Assembly (NCBI RefSeq): GCF_000503055.1
Contig: NZ_AYVY01000005.1
Coordinates: 79,228-143,227 of the forward strand
From: Mesorhizobium sp. LSHC420B00
GTDB taxonomy: Bacteria > Pseudomonadota > Alphaproteobacteria > Rhizobiales > Rhizobiaceae
Length of the DNA stretch: 64,000 nt
Direction of reading: 5' to 3'
In this document: one piece after another, positions 1-10,271 of the stretch
How the letters are laid out: every line of letters begins with the position of its first letter
Numbering within the stretch: the stretch's first letter is position 1
Translations under genes and position numbers: made by a program
Notes under the pieces: model-generated
What the model was told of the DNA's origin: nothing
Databases searched by the model: none
What the model saw: the letters and a program-made list of their open reading frames with translations, nothing else

Positions 1-1979
<1,979 letters not shown>

Positions 1980-1985
1980 CGCTTT

Positions 1986-2039
1986 GTTATAATGCCCGTT
2001 GCAACGACCGACACGCTGAGTTATAATCAGCGTTGCAAC
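1986..2039 (+). promoter_or_regulatory. Promoter with repeated operator for the AbrB/Doc toxin-antitoxin pair
   Basis: Two copies of gttataat-nnn-cgttgcaac lie at 1986-2005 and 2020-2039. Only the three middle bases differ, and the copies are 34 bp apart. Each contains the perfect palindrome GTTGCAAC (1998-2005 and 2032-2039). The TTGCAA of the first copy (1999-2004) and the TATAAT of the second (2022-2027) are exactly 17 bp apart, so they make a near-consensus sigma-70 promoter built out of the two repeats. The arrangement suggests autorepression by the downstream antitoxin, with each repeat a binding site overlapping the promoter. The promoter and repeats are seen directly; the identity of the binding protein is inferred. 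Confidence 0.75.
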
Positions 2040-2052
2040 AGGATGTCTCACC

Positions 2053-2274
2053 ATGAACACGACCATTCGCAAGATCGGCAATTCCGAAGGCGTGATCCTG
2101 CCGAGGGAGATTCTCGATCGTCTGAACCTGAAGGCCGGCGACCAGCTTCAAATCGTTGAAACAGGTGACGGTCTTGCGCTGAAGCCGGTGGACGACAGCT
2201 TCGAGCGGCAAATGAAAGCTGCCCGCGAGGTCATGGACAAATACAAGGTCGCGCTTCAGAAGCTCGCCGAATGA
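2053..2274 (+). CDS. AbrB/MazE-type antitoxin
   Basis: A 73-residue protein with an N-terminal SpoVT/AbrB swapped-hairpin DNA-binding domain (residues 2-45: IRKIGNSEGVILPREIL, then LKAGDQLQIVE). The acidic/basic helical C-terminal tail is the usual toxin-binding segment of MazE-like antitoxins. AGGA at 2040-2043 lies nine bases before the ATG. It neutralises the protein encoded next, with which it overlaps by ATGA (2271-2274), so the two are translationally coupled. It probably represses its own promoter through the two GTTGCAAC repeats just upstream. The pairing is notable because Doc toxins are classically partnered by Phd-fold antitoxins; here the partner fold is AbrB. Confidence 0.88.
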   Translation: MNTTIRKIGNSEGVILPREILDRLNLKAGDQLQIVETGDGLALKPVDDSFERQMKAAREVMDKYKVALQKLAE

Positions 2275-2660
2275 GCTGGGAGTTTCTGACGCGGCGTGCA
2301 GTCGAAGCGATGCACGCCGAGCAGTTGCGCCGACACGGCGGAGCACAAGGCTTGAGGGATGAAAATGCCATTGAATCGGCGCTCGCCCGTGCGGAGAACA
2401 AAGCCAACTACGGAGACCCGTCGGTTGAAGAACTCGCCGCCGTCTATGTCTTCGGCATCGCCCGAAATCATGCCTTTGTCGACGGCAACAAACGCACCGC
2501 CATTGTCGCTGCCGGCGCATTTCTGATTGTGAATGGTTATGCCCTGTCGGCCAATGACGGCATGCTTTACGAATTCGTCATGGGCGTCGCCGCCGGCGAA
2601 ATCGACGAGGCCGGTGCCGCGGCGTTCTTCCGCGACCATGTCGTCAAGCTCGAAGACTAA
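2271..2660 (+). CDS. Doc/Fic-type death-on-curing toxin
   Basis: A 129-residue Fic-fold protein of Doc length. The catalytic loop at residues 67-76 reads HAFVDGNKRT and matches the Doc pattern HxFx(D/N)xNKR, not the HxFxxGNGRxxR of AMP-transferring Fic enzymes. By family knowledge a Doc toxin phosphorylates elongation factor Tu and stops translation reversibly. The start overlaps the antitoxin stop as ATGA. The last four bases overlap the converging GreA/GreB-like gene. The reading frame is intact with all catalytic residues present, so the toxin is probably functional. The exact activity (kinase or AMP transfer) is inferred from the motif only. Confidence 0.88.
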   Translation: MSWEFLTRRAVEAMHAEQLRRHGGAQGLRDENAIESALARAENKANYGDPSVEELAAVYVFGIARNHAFVDGNKRTAIVAAGAFLIVNGYALSANDGMLYEFVMGVAAGEIDEAGAAAFFRDHVVKLED

Positions 2661-3130
2661 CTATCGGAGAGCTTGACGATCTCCCATTCCTTGCCGTTAA
2701 CCACGGCAATTTCGCCGACCTTCTTGCCGAACAGCGCCATCGCCATCGGCGACATATGGGAAATTGACCCTTTGGCCGGGTTGGCCTCATCCTCGCCGAC
2801 GATCTTCCAGTGCACCTTCTTGCCGTCGTCGCTCTCCAGTGTGACGCCCATACCGAAGCGAACCATGTCGCTGCCCGGTTCCGGCACCGAAAGCTCGGCG
2901 CTTTCACGCCGCGCCGTCCAATAGCGGAGATCACGCGACACCAGCGCGATGCGCTCGCGGTCGGCCCTCTTTTCGGCTCTGCCCAGTTCGTCGCGCAGAG
3001 CGGCCACCTCCGCATCGATCAGCGCCAGGCCGTGTTCCGTCACCAGATTGCGGTGATGGCTGATCGGCCGCTCGCCGATGCCGGCAATGGCGTTTTCGCT
3101 GTCTTCCTCGCGGGTGAAGGCCCTGCTCAT
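2657..3130 (-). CDS. GreA/GreB-family transcription elongation factor
   Basis: A 157-residue protein with the two-part layout of Gre factors. The N-terminal region (about residues 35-75) is rich in Glu, Arg and Leu and is predicted to form a coiled coil that enters the RNA polymerase secondary channel. The FKBP-like C-terminal domain (about 85-155) contains VHWKIVGEDEANPAKGSISHMSPMA and ends GEIAVVNGKEWEIVKL. Gre factors stimulate cleavage of backtracked RNA. This is the shorter, divergent rhizobial type rather than the main GreA, so it may instead act like a Gre-related anti-factor. It converges with the toxin gene, the stops overlapping by four bases, and diverges from the Tat-exported protein. 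Confidence 0.85.
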   Translation of the reverse strand: MSRAFTREEDSENAIAGIGERPISHHRNLVTEHGLALIDAEVAALRDELGRAEKRADRERIALVSRDLRYWTARRESAELSVPEPGSDMVRFGMGVTLESDDGKKVHWKIVGEDEANPAKGSISHMSPMAMALFGKKVGEIAVVNGKEWEIVKLSDS

Positions 3131-3252
3131 CCGATGAACTTAGGCCCGGCGCGACGACTCCACAAGCCATAGCCGGCAAACCCGACCTCGGGGCCGATCC
3201 CGTCTGGCACGAATCCTGCCGCGTGAGCGTTGGACGCAAGGGATCTGTGCCG

Positions 3253-4629
3253 ATGTTGAACAGAAGAACGCTGCTTACGCAGACCGCCGGCTTTGCCGTC
3301 ATGGGGCTTTCGCTCGGCAAGGCAGCGGCGGAAAACCTGCACGGCATCGACAAAGCCGCGATGCGCGGGGCGATCAATGCGACCGATCTCGGCGTCCGGC
3401 CCGGCGCGCTTGAGGACCAGAGCAAGGCTTTCACCAAGCTGCTGCGCGAAGCGCACGTTCGCGACATGCCGGTGTTCCTGCCGCCGGGGACCTATATCGT
3501 TTCCAACCTGTCGCTGCCCGGCCGCGTGCGCCTGTCCGGCGTGGCGGGCGCATCGCGGATCGTCTATGGCGGCAACGGCCATCTCATCATGGCGGAACAG
3601 GCCGAGCATATCGTACTCAGTGGACTGGTGTTCGACGGCAGCAACCACTGGATGGGCGATTATACGCAAGGCCTGCTCGATCTGCGCCGCATCGCCCATC
3701 TCGTCGTCGACAATTGCCAGCTTACCGGCAGCGGCAAGAACGGTCTGGCGCTCGAACACGCCTCGGGCCGTATCGAACGCTCGGAGATATCCGATGCGGC
3801 CGATGCCGGCATCTATTCGGTCGAGGCCGATGGCCTGGAAATATCAGGCAATAGCGTCTCCGACTGCGCCAATGGCGGCATTCTGGTGCACCGCTGGCAG
3901 GCGGCGGAAGATGGTACCATCGTCAGCGGCAACCGCGTCGAACGCATCCAGGCGCGCAGCGGCGGAACCGGCCAGAACGGCAACGGCATCAATGCCTTCC
4001 GCGCCGGCAATGTCATCATCTCCGGCAATATTGTTTCGGATTGCGCGTTTTCGGCTATCCGCGCCAACAGTGCCAGCAATTTGCAGATCACCGGCAACAC
4101 CTGCTCGCGCTCGGGCGAAACAGCCGTGTATTCCGAATTCTCATTCGAAGGCGCCATCATCAGCAACAACATCGTCGATAGTGCTGCGAACGGTATTTCG
4201 ATCGTCAATTTCAACGAAGGCGGCCGCATGGGGGTCTGCTCCGGCAACATCGTCCGCAACCTGTCGACCAGCGGCCCCTACCCTGCCGATGCGCCCGGCT
4301 TCGGCGTCGGCATCAGCGTCGAGGCAGACACCACCGTTTCCGGCAATGTCGTTGAGAATGCGCCGCTCTACGGCATGCAGATCGGCTGGGGACCGTTCAT
4401 GCGCAATGTGGTCGCCACGGGAAACGTCATCCGCAAGGCGGGGACCGGTATCGTCGTCACCGTGGTCGAAGGTGCCGGGACGGCAATCATCTCCGACAAT
4501 GTCATCGACGGAGTCCAGAACGGCGCGATCGTCGGCCAGCGCTGGGCCGAGCCGGTGACCGGCGACCTCGCCGCGTCAGGCAATGCCGGCTATGCGCATT
4601 TGACCGTCGAGCGCAATCACGTCAGTTGA
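3253..4629 (+). CDS. Tat-exported right-handed beta-helix repeat protein (TIGR03808 type)
   Basis: A 458-residue protein with a twin-arginine signal peptide: the start is followed by LNRRTLLTQTAGF, a hydrophobic stretch and AAA. Starting at 3253 rather than the in-frame GTG at 3223 places the Tat motif correctly and gives an AAGGGA ribosome site 10 bases upstream. The body is a run of short repeats of the form 'I.GN.V..C...GI' (for example EISGNSVSDCANGGI and IISGNIVSDCAFSAI), which predicts a parallel beta-helix as in pectate-lyase-like proteins. It opens with DLGVRPGALEDQS, the entry motif seen in many such helices. It is probably periplasmic and carbohydrate-binding or carbohydrate-cleaving, but the substrate is unknown. 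It overlaps the converging asparaginase gene by 8 bp. Confidence 0.85.
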   Translation: MLNRRTLLTQTAGFAVMGLSLGKAAAENLHGIDKAAMRGAINATDLGVRPGALEDQSKAFTKLLREAHVRDMPVFLPPGTYIVSNLSLPGRVRLSGVAGASRIVYGGNGHLIMAEQAEHIVLSGLVFDGSNHWMGDYTQGLLDLRRIAHLVVDNCQLTGSGKNGLALEHASGRIERSEISDAADAGIYSVEADGLEISGNSVSDCANGGILVHRWQAAEDGTIVSGNRVERIQARSGGTGQNGNGINAFRAGNVIISGNIVSDCAFSAIRANSASNLQITGNTCSRSGETAVYSEFSFEGAIISNNIVDSAANGISIVNFNEGGRMGVCSGNIVRNLSTSGPYPADAPGFGVGISVEADTTVSGNVVENAPLYGMQIGWGPFMRNVVATGNVIRKAGTGIVVTVVEGAGTAIISDNVIDGVQNGAIVGQRWAEPVTGDLAASGNAGYAHLTVERNHVS

Positions 4630-5626
4630 GGGCGGCGGTGGGCCGGAGCGCGCCGACTTTGGCGCCGATCCGGCTTTCGATAGGCGGATTTGCCTGTTCG
4701 ATCAGCTTTGCCGCCAGCGGCTGGTCTGCGTGCAAAAGCTTTAACAGCACGGCCGCGAGCATGACTTCAGTTGCGCGGCCGGCGCCGTCGTCGCATTTCA
4801 GCGCGATGCCAAGGCCAAGCTCTGGAAGGGCGGCACAATGGACGCCCTCGGCGCCCCCCTTGGCAAAGATCCGGCCAGGCGCGGCCTCCATCATCGCGAC
4901 GTCGGACCTGCCAGTGCCGGCGACGAAAAACGGCTCGGCCATGCAGGCGGAAAGCAGCCGCTTCGCCGCCCGGGCGCGCACCGGCTCGAAGCTGGCGCCT
5001 GTCGCCATGCGGGCAAAGCCAAGCGCAAAGCTGCGCAGCGGCACGGCATAGGTCGGAATCGAGCAACCGTCAGTGCCACGGTGATCGGCGTCATGGGCAG
5101 CACCGGTCACCGCCTGCATCGCTTCGCGCACCATCTCCTGCGAAGCATGGCCAGCCTTGACGTAACCGCGATGGGCGATGCCGCTGTGAACGCAGGTGCA
5201 TAGGAAGCCTGAGTGCTTGCCGGAACAATTGTTGTGCAGCGCGTTCGGCACGCTGCCGGCGCGGGCAAGCGCCAGCGTCGCCCCATGGCTCGACGGCCAA
5301 TGCGCGCCGCATTCGAGTGCCGTCTCGTCCAGGCCGGCCTTCGCCAGCATAGCCCTCGCGAGCTCGACATGTGGCGGCTCGCCGGAATGCGAGGCGCAGG
5401 CCAGTGCCAGCTCCCGGTCACCGAAGCCGTAGCCATCGGCAGCGCCGCTCTCGACCAGCGGCAACGCCTGGATCGCCTTGACCGCCGAACGCGGGAACAC
5501 CGGTTGTGCCGTGTCGCCGATCTCCCAGACAGGCTTGCCGTCGGCGTCGAAGACGGCAACAGCGCCGCGATGCGCGCTCTCGACGATAGCGCCGCGCAAA
5601 ACTTCGACCAGAACCGGATTTGTCAT
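4622..5626 (-). CDS. Rhizobial-type L-asparaginase (PF06089)
   Basis: A 334-residue enzyme that hydrolyses asparagine to aspartate and ammonia. It belongs to the family typified by the Rhizobium etli asparaginases, unrelated to the E. coli type I/II enzymes. Motifs seen in order: PRSAVKA near residues 46-52 (the Ser/Lys pair), ASHSGE near 79-84 (second serine), NNCSGKHSG near 132-140 and GTDGCS (zinc-binding cysteines), and CAALPELGLGIALKCDDGAGR (the C-terminal lysine/cysteine region). All these sites are intact, and there is no signal peptide, so the enzyme is cytoplasmic. The length is normal. It stands alone, tail to tail with the Tat protein gene, behind a palindromic repeat in its upstream region. 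Confidence 0.88.
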   Translation of the reverse strand: MTNPVLVEVLRGAIVESAHRGAVAVFDADGKPVWEIGDTAQPVFPRSAVKAIQALPLVESGAADGYGFGDRELALACASHSGEPPHVELARAMLAKAGLDETALECGAHWPSSHGATLALARAGSVPNALHNNCSGKHSGFLCTCVHSGIAHRGYVKAGHASQEMVREAMQAVTGAAHDADHRGTDGCSIPTYAVPLRSFALGFARMATGASFEPVRARAAKRLLSACMAEPFFVAGTGRSDVAMMEAAPGRIFAKGGAEGVHCAALPELGLGIALKCDDGAGRATEVMLAAVLLKLLHADQPLAAKLIEQANPPIESRIGAKVGALRPTAALN

Positions 5627-5639
5627 GAATTCCCCGCTA

Positions 5640-5687
5640 GCGCATGATCTCGAAACTCGGAATCAATTTTCGAAAAGGATCATGCGC
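5640..5687. repeat. Rhizobiales-type extragenic palindrome
   Basis: Perfect 10-bp inverted repeat GCGCATGATC (5640-5649) and GATCATGCGC (5678-5687) around a 28-base centre containing cgaaactcgg and ttttcgaaaa. The layout (GCATGATC, then a GAAA/TTTTCG centre, then GATCATGC) matches a short element scattered between genes in Rhizobiales genomes. It sits in the upstream region of the asparaginase gene and downstream of the thiolase. Its function is unknown. Confidence 0.7.
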
Positions 5688-5714
5688 AAAATCAAAGCGA
5701 TATAGCGCCCTTTT

Positions 5715-5738
5715 GCGCGCGCGAAGCGGCGCGCGCGC
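5715..5738. other. GC-only hairpin downstream of the thiolase gene
   Basis: Two GCGCGCGC arms (5715-5722 and 5731-5738) flank an 8-base loop, about 20 bp beyond the thiolase stop. The stem is strong, but no T-run follows on the minus strand. It could pause or protect the 3' end of the thiolase transcript; a rho-independent terminator is not supported. Confidence 0.4.
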
Positions 5739-5756
5739 TGTAATGCGGGGCCGCTT

Positions 5757-6923
5757 TTATCTGATCCGGTCGAGAATGGAAACGTAGTTGGCGACCGCCG
5801 CGCCGCCCATGTTGAAGATGCCGCCGAGCTTTGCTCCCGGCACCTGGATGCCGCCCGCCTCGCCGACGAGTTGCATGGCGGTAAGCACATGCATCGATAC
5901 GCCGGTGGCACCGATCGGGTGGCCCTTGGCCTTCAGCCCGCCGGACGGATTGACCGGCAGCCTTCCGCCTTTCGCCGTATCGCCATCCAAGGCCAGCTTG
6001 GCGCCCTCGCCCGGCTTGGCCAGGCCCATCGCCTCATACTCGATCAGCTCGGCGATGGTGAAACAGTCATGCGTCTCGACGAAGGACAGGTCGCCGAGCG
6101 TCACGCCGGCCTGCTTCAGCGCCTGATTCCAGGCCTGCTCGCAACCTTCGAACGCGAGGATGTCGCGCTTCGACATCGGCAGGAAATCCTGCACATGCTC
6201 ATTGGCGCGGAAGGCGACGGCGCGGCGCATCTTCAGCGCCGTCGCCGTGTCGGCGAGGACAAGGGCGGCGGCGCCGTCCGAAACCAGCGAGCAGTCTGTG
6301 CGCTTCAGCGGACCGGCGACGAAGGGGTTTTTTTCGCTTTCCTGCCGGCAGAACTCGTAGCCGAAATCCTTGCGCATCTGCGCGTAGGGATTGTCGACGC
6401 CGTTCTTATGGTTCTTGGCGGCGATCATCGCCAGCGCATCCGACTGGTCGCCGTAGCGCTGGAAATAGGCTTGAGCGATCTTGCCGAAGACGCCAGCGAA
6501 GCCTGCCGGCGTGTCACCATCCTCCGGCAGATACGAGGCCTTGAGCAGGTTCTTGCCGATCTCAGGACCGGGCGTCGTCGTCATCTGCTCGGCGCCGACC
6601 ACCAGCACGATACGGGCGGCATTTGCGTCGATGGCGCGGATGCCTTGCCTGACCGCCGCCGAGCCGGTGGCGCAGGCGTTCTCGACGCGGGTCGCCGGCT
6701 TGAAGCGCAGCCGGTCGTCTGCCTGGAGGACCAGGCTCGCGGTGAAATCCTGGGCGGAAAACCCGGCGTTGAAGTGGCCGAGCACGATCTCGTCGACGTC
6801 ATCTGGACCGATGCCGGCATGATCGAGCGCCTCGACCGCCACCTTGGTGATCAGGCCCTCCAGCGTCTCGCCTTCGAGCTTGCCGAAGCGCGAATGCGCC
6901 CAACCGACGATGCATGCTGTCAT
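5757..6923 (-). CDS. Thiolase-family acetyl-CoA acetyltransferase (SCP-x type)
   Basis: A 388-residue thiolase. The nucleophilic cysteine is in VENACATGSAA (about residue 90), the active-site histidine near the C-terminus in GHPIGATG, and a further HDCF motif lies near residue 300. The sequence resembles SCP-x/thiolase-like acetyltransferases more than the biosynthetic PhbA group. It probably condenses or cleaves acyl-CoAs in beta-oxidation or a side pathway; the substrate is unknown. The start at 6923 (MTACIVGW) has a GGGGA ribosome site about seven bases upstream; the frame extends further but without support. It diverges from betI across about 220 bp, so a shared control region is possible, but no functional link to betaine is known. 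Confidence 0.85.
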   Translation of the reverse strand: MTACIVGWAHSRFGKLEGETLEGLITKVAVEALDHAGIGPDDVDEIVLGHFNAGFSAQDFTASLVLQADDRLRFKPATRVENACATGSAAVRQGIRAIDANAARIVLVVGAEQMTTTPGPEIGKNLLKASYLPEDGDTPAGFAGVFGKIAQAYFQRYGDQSDALAMIAAKNHKNGVDNPYAQMRKDFGYEFCRQESEKNPFVAGPLKRTDCSLVSDGAAALVLADTATALKMRRAVAFRANEHVQDFLPMSKRDILAFEGCEQAWNQALKQAGVTLGDLSFVETHDCFTIAELIEYEAMGLAKPGEGAKLALDGDTAKGGRLPVNPSGGLKAKGHPIGATGVSMHVLTAMQLVGEAGGIQVPGAKLGGIFNMGGAAVANYVSILDRIR

Positions 6924-7093
6924 GGCGATCCCCATCCTGCAGGCCCGGCTGCGCGATGTCGCGGCCGCTCGGCATTGTTCAAGGATGAACCGTTCCGCCG
7001 GTTTCGTGAAGGGGCCAGAACCGCACAATCGCTTGATCTTGATATCTGGTCATAACGCCTGGCATTTGCCAGCAAATCAGGCTGAATTTTTTG

Positions 7094-7113
7094 TTGATTG
7101 ATGCGTCAATAAA
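7094..7113. promoter_or_regulatory. Probable BetI operator
   Basis: The 20-bp imperfect palindrome TTGATTGA-tgcg-TCAATAAA has a perfect ATTGA/TCAAT core, 31 bp before the betI start. From family knowledge, BetI binds AT-rich palindromes with a TTGA...TCAA core next to bet genes and is released by choline. The position and sequence fit autoregulation of the whole operon. That it is bound by BetI is inferred. Confidence 0.7.
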
Positions 7114-7144
7114 AAATAAACTTACCCAACAGGCCGGAGCAAGA

Positions 7145-7735
7145 ATGCCGAAACTCGGAATGGAGCCGTTGCGCCGCAAGGCGCTCATCGACGCAACGAT
7201 CTCGGCGATCGGCGAGCGCGGTTCGCTTGATGTCACGATGTCGGAAATCGCCGGGCGCGCCGGCGTGTCCTCGGCGCTTGCCCACCATTATTTCGGCGCC
7301 AAGGACGAATTGCTGTTGGCGACGATGCGGCACATCCTGAGCGGGCTCACCGCCGATACGCGGCGCGCGCTTCGCACGGCCGGCACGGCGCGCCAGCGCG
7401 TCTCGGCAGTGGTCGCGGTCAATTTCTCCGACGTCCAGTTCCAGCCGGAAACGATCGCCGCCTGGCTCGCCTTCTATGTCGAGGCGCAGAAATCGGCAGC
7501 ACTTCGCCGGCTGCTCAAGGTCTATGCACGGCGGCTGCATTCCAATCTGCTTAGCGGGCTGACCGGTATCCTGCCGAGAAGCGAGGCCGACCGGGTTGCC
7601 GAAGCGACGGCGGCGCTGATCGACGGGCTCTATATCAGGCGCGCGCTGAAGGACGGCGTGCCCGATGCCGCGACCGCGATCGCACTGGTTGAGGACTATC
7701 TCGAAATGAAGCTTAGCGGACGGCAGAAGCAGTGA
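7145..7735 (+). CDS. betI: Choline-responsive repressor BetI (TetR family)
   Basis: A 196-residue TetR-family repressor, the usual BetI length. Starting at 7145 gives [18 protein letters not shown], the characteristic BetI opening; the frame extends upstream to a TTG inside the operator and is rejected. The helix-turn-helix occupies roughly residues 28-50 ([21 protein letters not shown]), and the ligand-binding C-terminal half is conserved. It represses conversion of choline to glycine betaine in the absence of choline. It is the first gene of a tightly packed operon: its stop overlaps the GTG start of betC (GTGA, 7732-7735). A matching palindrome lies just upstream. Confidence 0.94.
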   Translation: MPKLGMEPLRRKALIDATISAIGERGSLDVTMSEIAGRAGVSSALAHHYFGAKDELLLATMRHILSGLTADTRRALRTAGTARQRVSAVVAVNFSDVQFQPETIAAWLAFYVEAQKSAALRRLLKVYARRLHSNLLSGLTGILPRSEADRVAEATAALIDGLYIRRALKDGVPDAATAIALVEDYLEMKLSGRQKQ

Positions 7736-9261
7736 CATCCAAGCGACCCAACATCCTGATCGTCATGGTCGATCAGCTCAACGGAACGCTGTTTCCAGAC
7801 GGGCCGGCAGACTTCCTGCACGCGCCACATCTGAAGGCGCTCGCCGCGCGTTCGGCGCGTTTTTGCAACAACTACACCGCCTCGCCGCTCTGCGCGCCGG
7901 GCCGCGCCGCATTCATGAGCGGCCAATTGCCGTCACGCACCGGGGTCTATGACAACGCCGCCGAATTCACCTCGTCGATCCCGACCTTTGCCCATCATCT
8001 GCGCGCCGCCGGCTATCACACCTGCCTCTCTGGCAAGATGCATTTCGTCGGGCCGGACCAGTTGCACGGCTTCGAGGAACGGCTGACCACCGACATCTAT
8101 CCGGCCGATTTCGGCTGGACGCCGGACTATCGCAAGCCCGGCGAGCGGATCGACTGGTGGTATCACAATCTGGGCTCAGTGAGCGGTGCCGGAACTGCCG
8201 AAATCACCAACCAGCTGGAGTATGACGACGAGGTCGCCTTCCATGCGGTGCAGAAGCTCTACGATCTTGCCCGCGTCTCCGACGACGTCGCACATCGGCC
8301 CTGGTGCTTGACGGTTTCCTTCACCCATCCGCACGATCCCTACGTCGCACGGCGGCGCTACTGGGACCTCTACGAGGATTGCCCGGCGCTCGAGCCCGAG
8401 ATCGGCTTCATTCCCTACGACAGGCAGGACCCGCATTCGCAGCGGCTCTACCGCGCCAGCGACTATGATAGCTTTGACATCACCGCGGAGCAGATCCGCC
8501 GCGCGCGGCGCGGCTATTTCGCCAATATCTCCTATCTCGACGACAAGCTCGGCGAGTTGCTGTCGGTGCTCGAGCGCACGCACATGCTCGACGACACGGT
8601 CATCCTGTTCTGCTCGGACCACGGCGACATGCTCGGCGAGCGCGGCCTGTGGTTCAAGATGTGCTTCTTCGAAGGTTCGGCGCGGGTGCCGCTGATGATC
8701 GCCGGCAAGAGCATACGCACCGGGCTGATCGACACGCCGGTCTCCAACCTCGACGTGACGCCGACGCTTTGCGATCTCGCCGGCATCGACATCAGCGCGA
8801 TTGCGCCGTGGACCGACGGCCAGTCGCTACTGCCGCTGCTGAACGGAAGGAAACGCTCCGCGCCGGTGCTGATGGAATATGCAGCCGAAGGCTCGAACGC
8901 GCCGATGGTGGCGATGCGCGAGGGCCGCTACAAATTCATCCATTGCGAGATCGATCCGCCGCAACTGTTTGATCTTGAATCGGATCCGCTGGAATTGACC
9001 AACCTCGCCGCCGATCCGGCCAATGCGGCTTTGGTCGCGGCTTTCACCGGCAAGGTGCGGGAGCGCTGGGACATGGCGGCGTTCGATGCCGCGGTGCGTG
9101 CCAGCCAGGCACGCCGCTGGGTGGTCTACCCGGCGCTGCGCAACGGCACCCACTACCCTTGGGAATTCCAGCCGCTGCAGAAAGCATCGGAGCGCTACAT
9201 GCGCAATCACATGAACCTCGACCTGCTCGAAGAGCAGAAGCGCTTTCCGCGAGGCAAATGA
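7732..9261 (+). CDS. betC: Choline-sulfatase
   Basis: A 509-residue sulfatase that hydrolyses choline-O-sulfate to choline and sulfate. The N-terminal metal site ([13 protein letters not shown]) and the CAPGR motif near residue 53 are visible; its cysteine is the one matured to formylglycine. [13 protein letters not shown] supplies a further conserved acidic/histidine site. There is no signal peptide, consistent with a cytoplasmic rhizobial BetC. It uses a GTG start overlapping the betI stop. A betC placed directly behind betI is characteristic of Sinorhizobium/Mesorhizobium, which use choline sulfate as a source of carbon, sulfur and osmoprotectant. Confidence 0.95.
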   Translation: MTSKRPNILIVMVDQLNGTLFPDGPADFLHAPHLKALAARSARFCNNYTASPLCAPGRAAFMSGQLPSRTGVYDNAAEFTSSIPTFAHHLRAAGYHTCLSGKMHFVGPDQLHGFEERLTTDIYPADFGWTPDYRKPGERIDWWYHNLGSVSGAGTAEITNQLEYDDEVAFHAVQKLYDLARVSDDVAHRPWCLTVSFTHPHDPYVARRRYWDLYEDCPALEPEIGFIPYDRQDPHSQRLYRASDYDSFDITAEQIRRARRGYFANISYLDDKLGELLSVLERTHMLDDTVILFCSDHGDMLGERGLWFKMCFFEGSARVPLMIAGKSIRTGLIDTPVSNLDVTPTLCDLAGIDISAIAPWTDGQSLLPLLNGRKRSAPVLMEYAAEGSNAPMVAMREGRYKFIHCEIDPPQLFDLESDPLELTNLAADPANAALVAAFTGKVRERWDMAAFDAAVRASQARRWVVYPALRNGTHYPWEFQPLQKASERYMRNHMNLDLLEEQKRFPRGK

Positions 9262-10268
9262 TGGCAGACAGTCTCGTCCCCTCGCTCGACCATCTCAGGC
9301 AGGCCTATGCCGCCACCTCCAAGGCGACGCAGATCACGCCGCTGCTGGAATCGGCGGCACTCGCCCGCGAGACCGGCGCCGCCCGCTTCTTCGTCAAGGC
9401 CGAGTCGCTGCAATGGGCAGGATCGTTCAAGGTGCGCGGCGCCTACTGGCGGCTGAAGCGGCTGTCGCCTGACGAAGCCAAAAAGGGCGTCGTCGCCTAT
9501 TCCTCCGGCAATTTCGCGCAAGGGCTGGCGGCGGCGGGCCAGGCGCTCGGCATTCCTGTCACCATCGTCATGCCGATCGACGCGCCGGCCGCCAAGCGCG
9601 ACGCCACATCGGGCTACGGCGCGCACGTCGTGCTGACCGACCATGGCGAGCGCGCGCGTGAGGAAGTCGCTGCCGCCAGGGCGCGCGAGATCGCCGCGAG
9701 CGAAGGCCTGGCGCTGCTGCACCCGTTCGACGATCCGGAGATCGTCGCCGGCCAGGCCGGTGCCGGGCTGGAGGCACTCGACCAGCTCGCCGCCAGGCAA
9801 ACCGAGGCCGATCTCTTGTTCTGCTCGGTCGGCGGCGGCGGCCTGATCGGCGGTGTTTCGCTGGCCTTCCACTACCTGTCGCCAGCCACGAAGATCATCG
9901 GCGTCGAGCCGGAAGGTTTTGACGGCATGGGCTCGTCGCTGGCACATGGCGCCATCGAAACCATGCCGATCGGGCCGAAATCGATCTGCGACGGGCTGAT
10001 GTCGCGGCGGCCTGGCGACGCGCCGTTCGCAGCGGTGAAGACCGCCGGCGTTCGCGGCGTCACCGTCGACGATGCTTCGGTGCGGCGCGCTATGCGGATC
10101 GCCTTCGAGCGGCTGAAGCTGGTGCTCGAGCCTTCGGGCGCTGCTTCACTCGCGGCGTTGCTCGGCGGCAAGGTCGACGTGACCGGCAAGACCGTTCTCG
10201 TAGTGGCAACCGGCGGCAACGTCTCGCTGGCCGATTTCATTGCGCATATGAACCATGGGCGCGCATGA
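9258..10268 (+). CDS. PLP-dependent threonine/serine dehydratase-like enzyme inside the bet operon
   Basis: A 336-residue fold-type II PLP enzyme. The lysine that binds PLP is in WAGSFKVRGAYWR (SFKxRGA motif, about residue 57), the phosphate-binding glycine loop is CSVGGGGLIGG (about 190), and the C-terminal motif is EPSGAASLAALL. This matches catabolic threonine dehydratase or serine racemase/dehydratase without the regulatory ACT domain of biosynthetic IlvA. The start has two possibilities, ATGATG at 9258/9261; the first overlaps the betC stop. It lies between betC and betA with overlaps of a few bases, so it is co-transcribed with the betaine genes. A link is plausible because betaine demethylation leads to glycine and serine, which serine dehydratase would take to pyruvate; that is inference. 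Confidence 0.88.
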   Translation: MMADSLVPSLDHLRQAYAATSKATQITPLLESAALARETGAARFFVKAESLQWAGSFKVRGAYWRLKRLSPDEAKKGVVAYSSGNFAQGLAAAGQALGIPVTIVMPIDAPAAKRDATSGYGAHVVLTDHGERAREEVAAARAREIAASEGLALLHPFDDPEIVAGQAGAGLEALDQLAARQTEADLLFCSVGGGGLIGGVSLAFHYLSPATKIIGVEPEGFDGMGSSLAHGAIETMPIGPKSICDGLMSRRPGDAPFAAVKTAGVRGVTVDDASVRRAMRIAFERLKLVLEPSGAASLAALLGGKVDVTGKTVLVVATGGNVSLADFIAHMNHGRA

Positions 10269-10271
10269 ACC

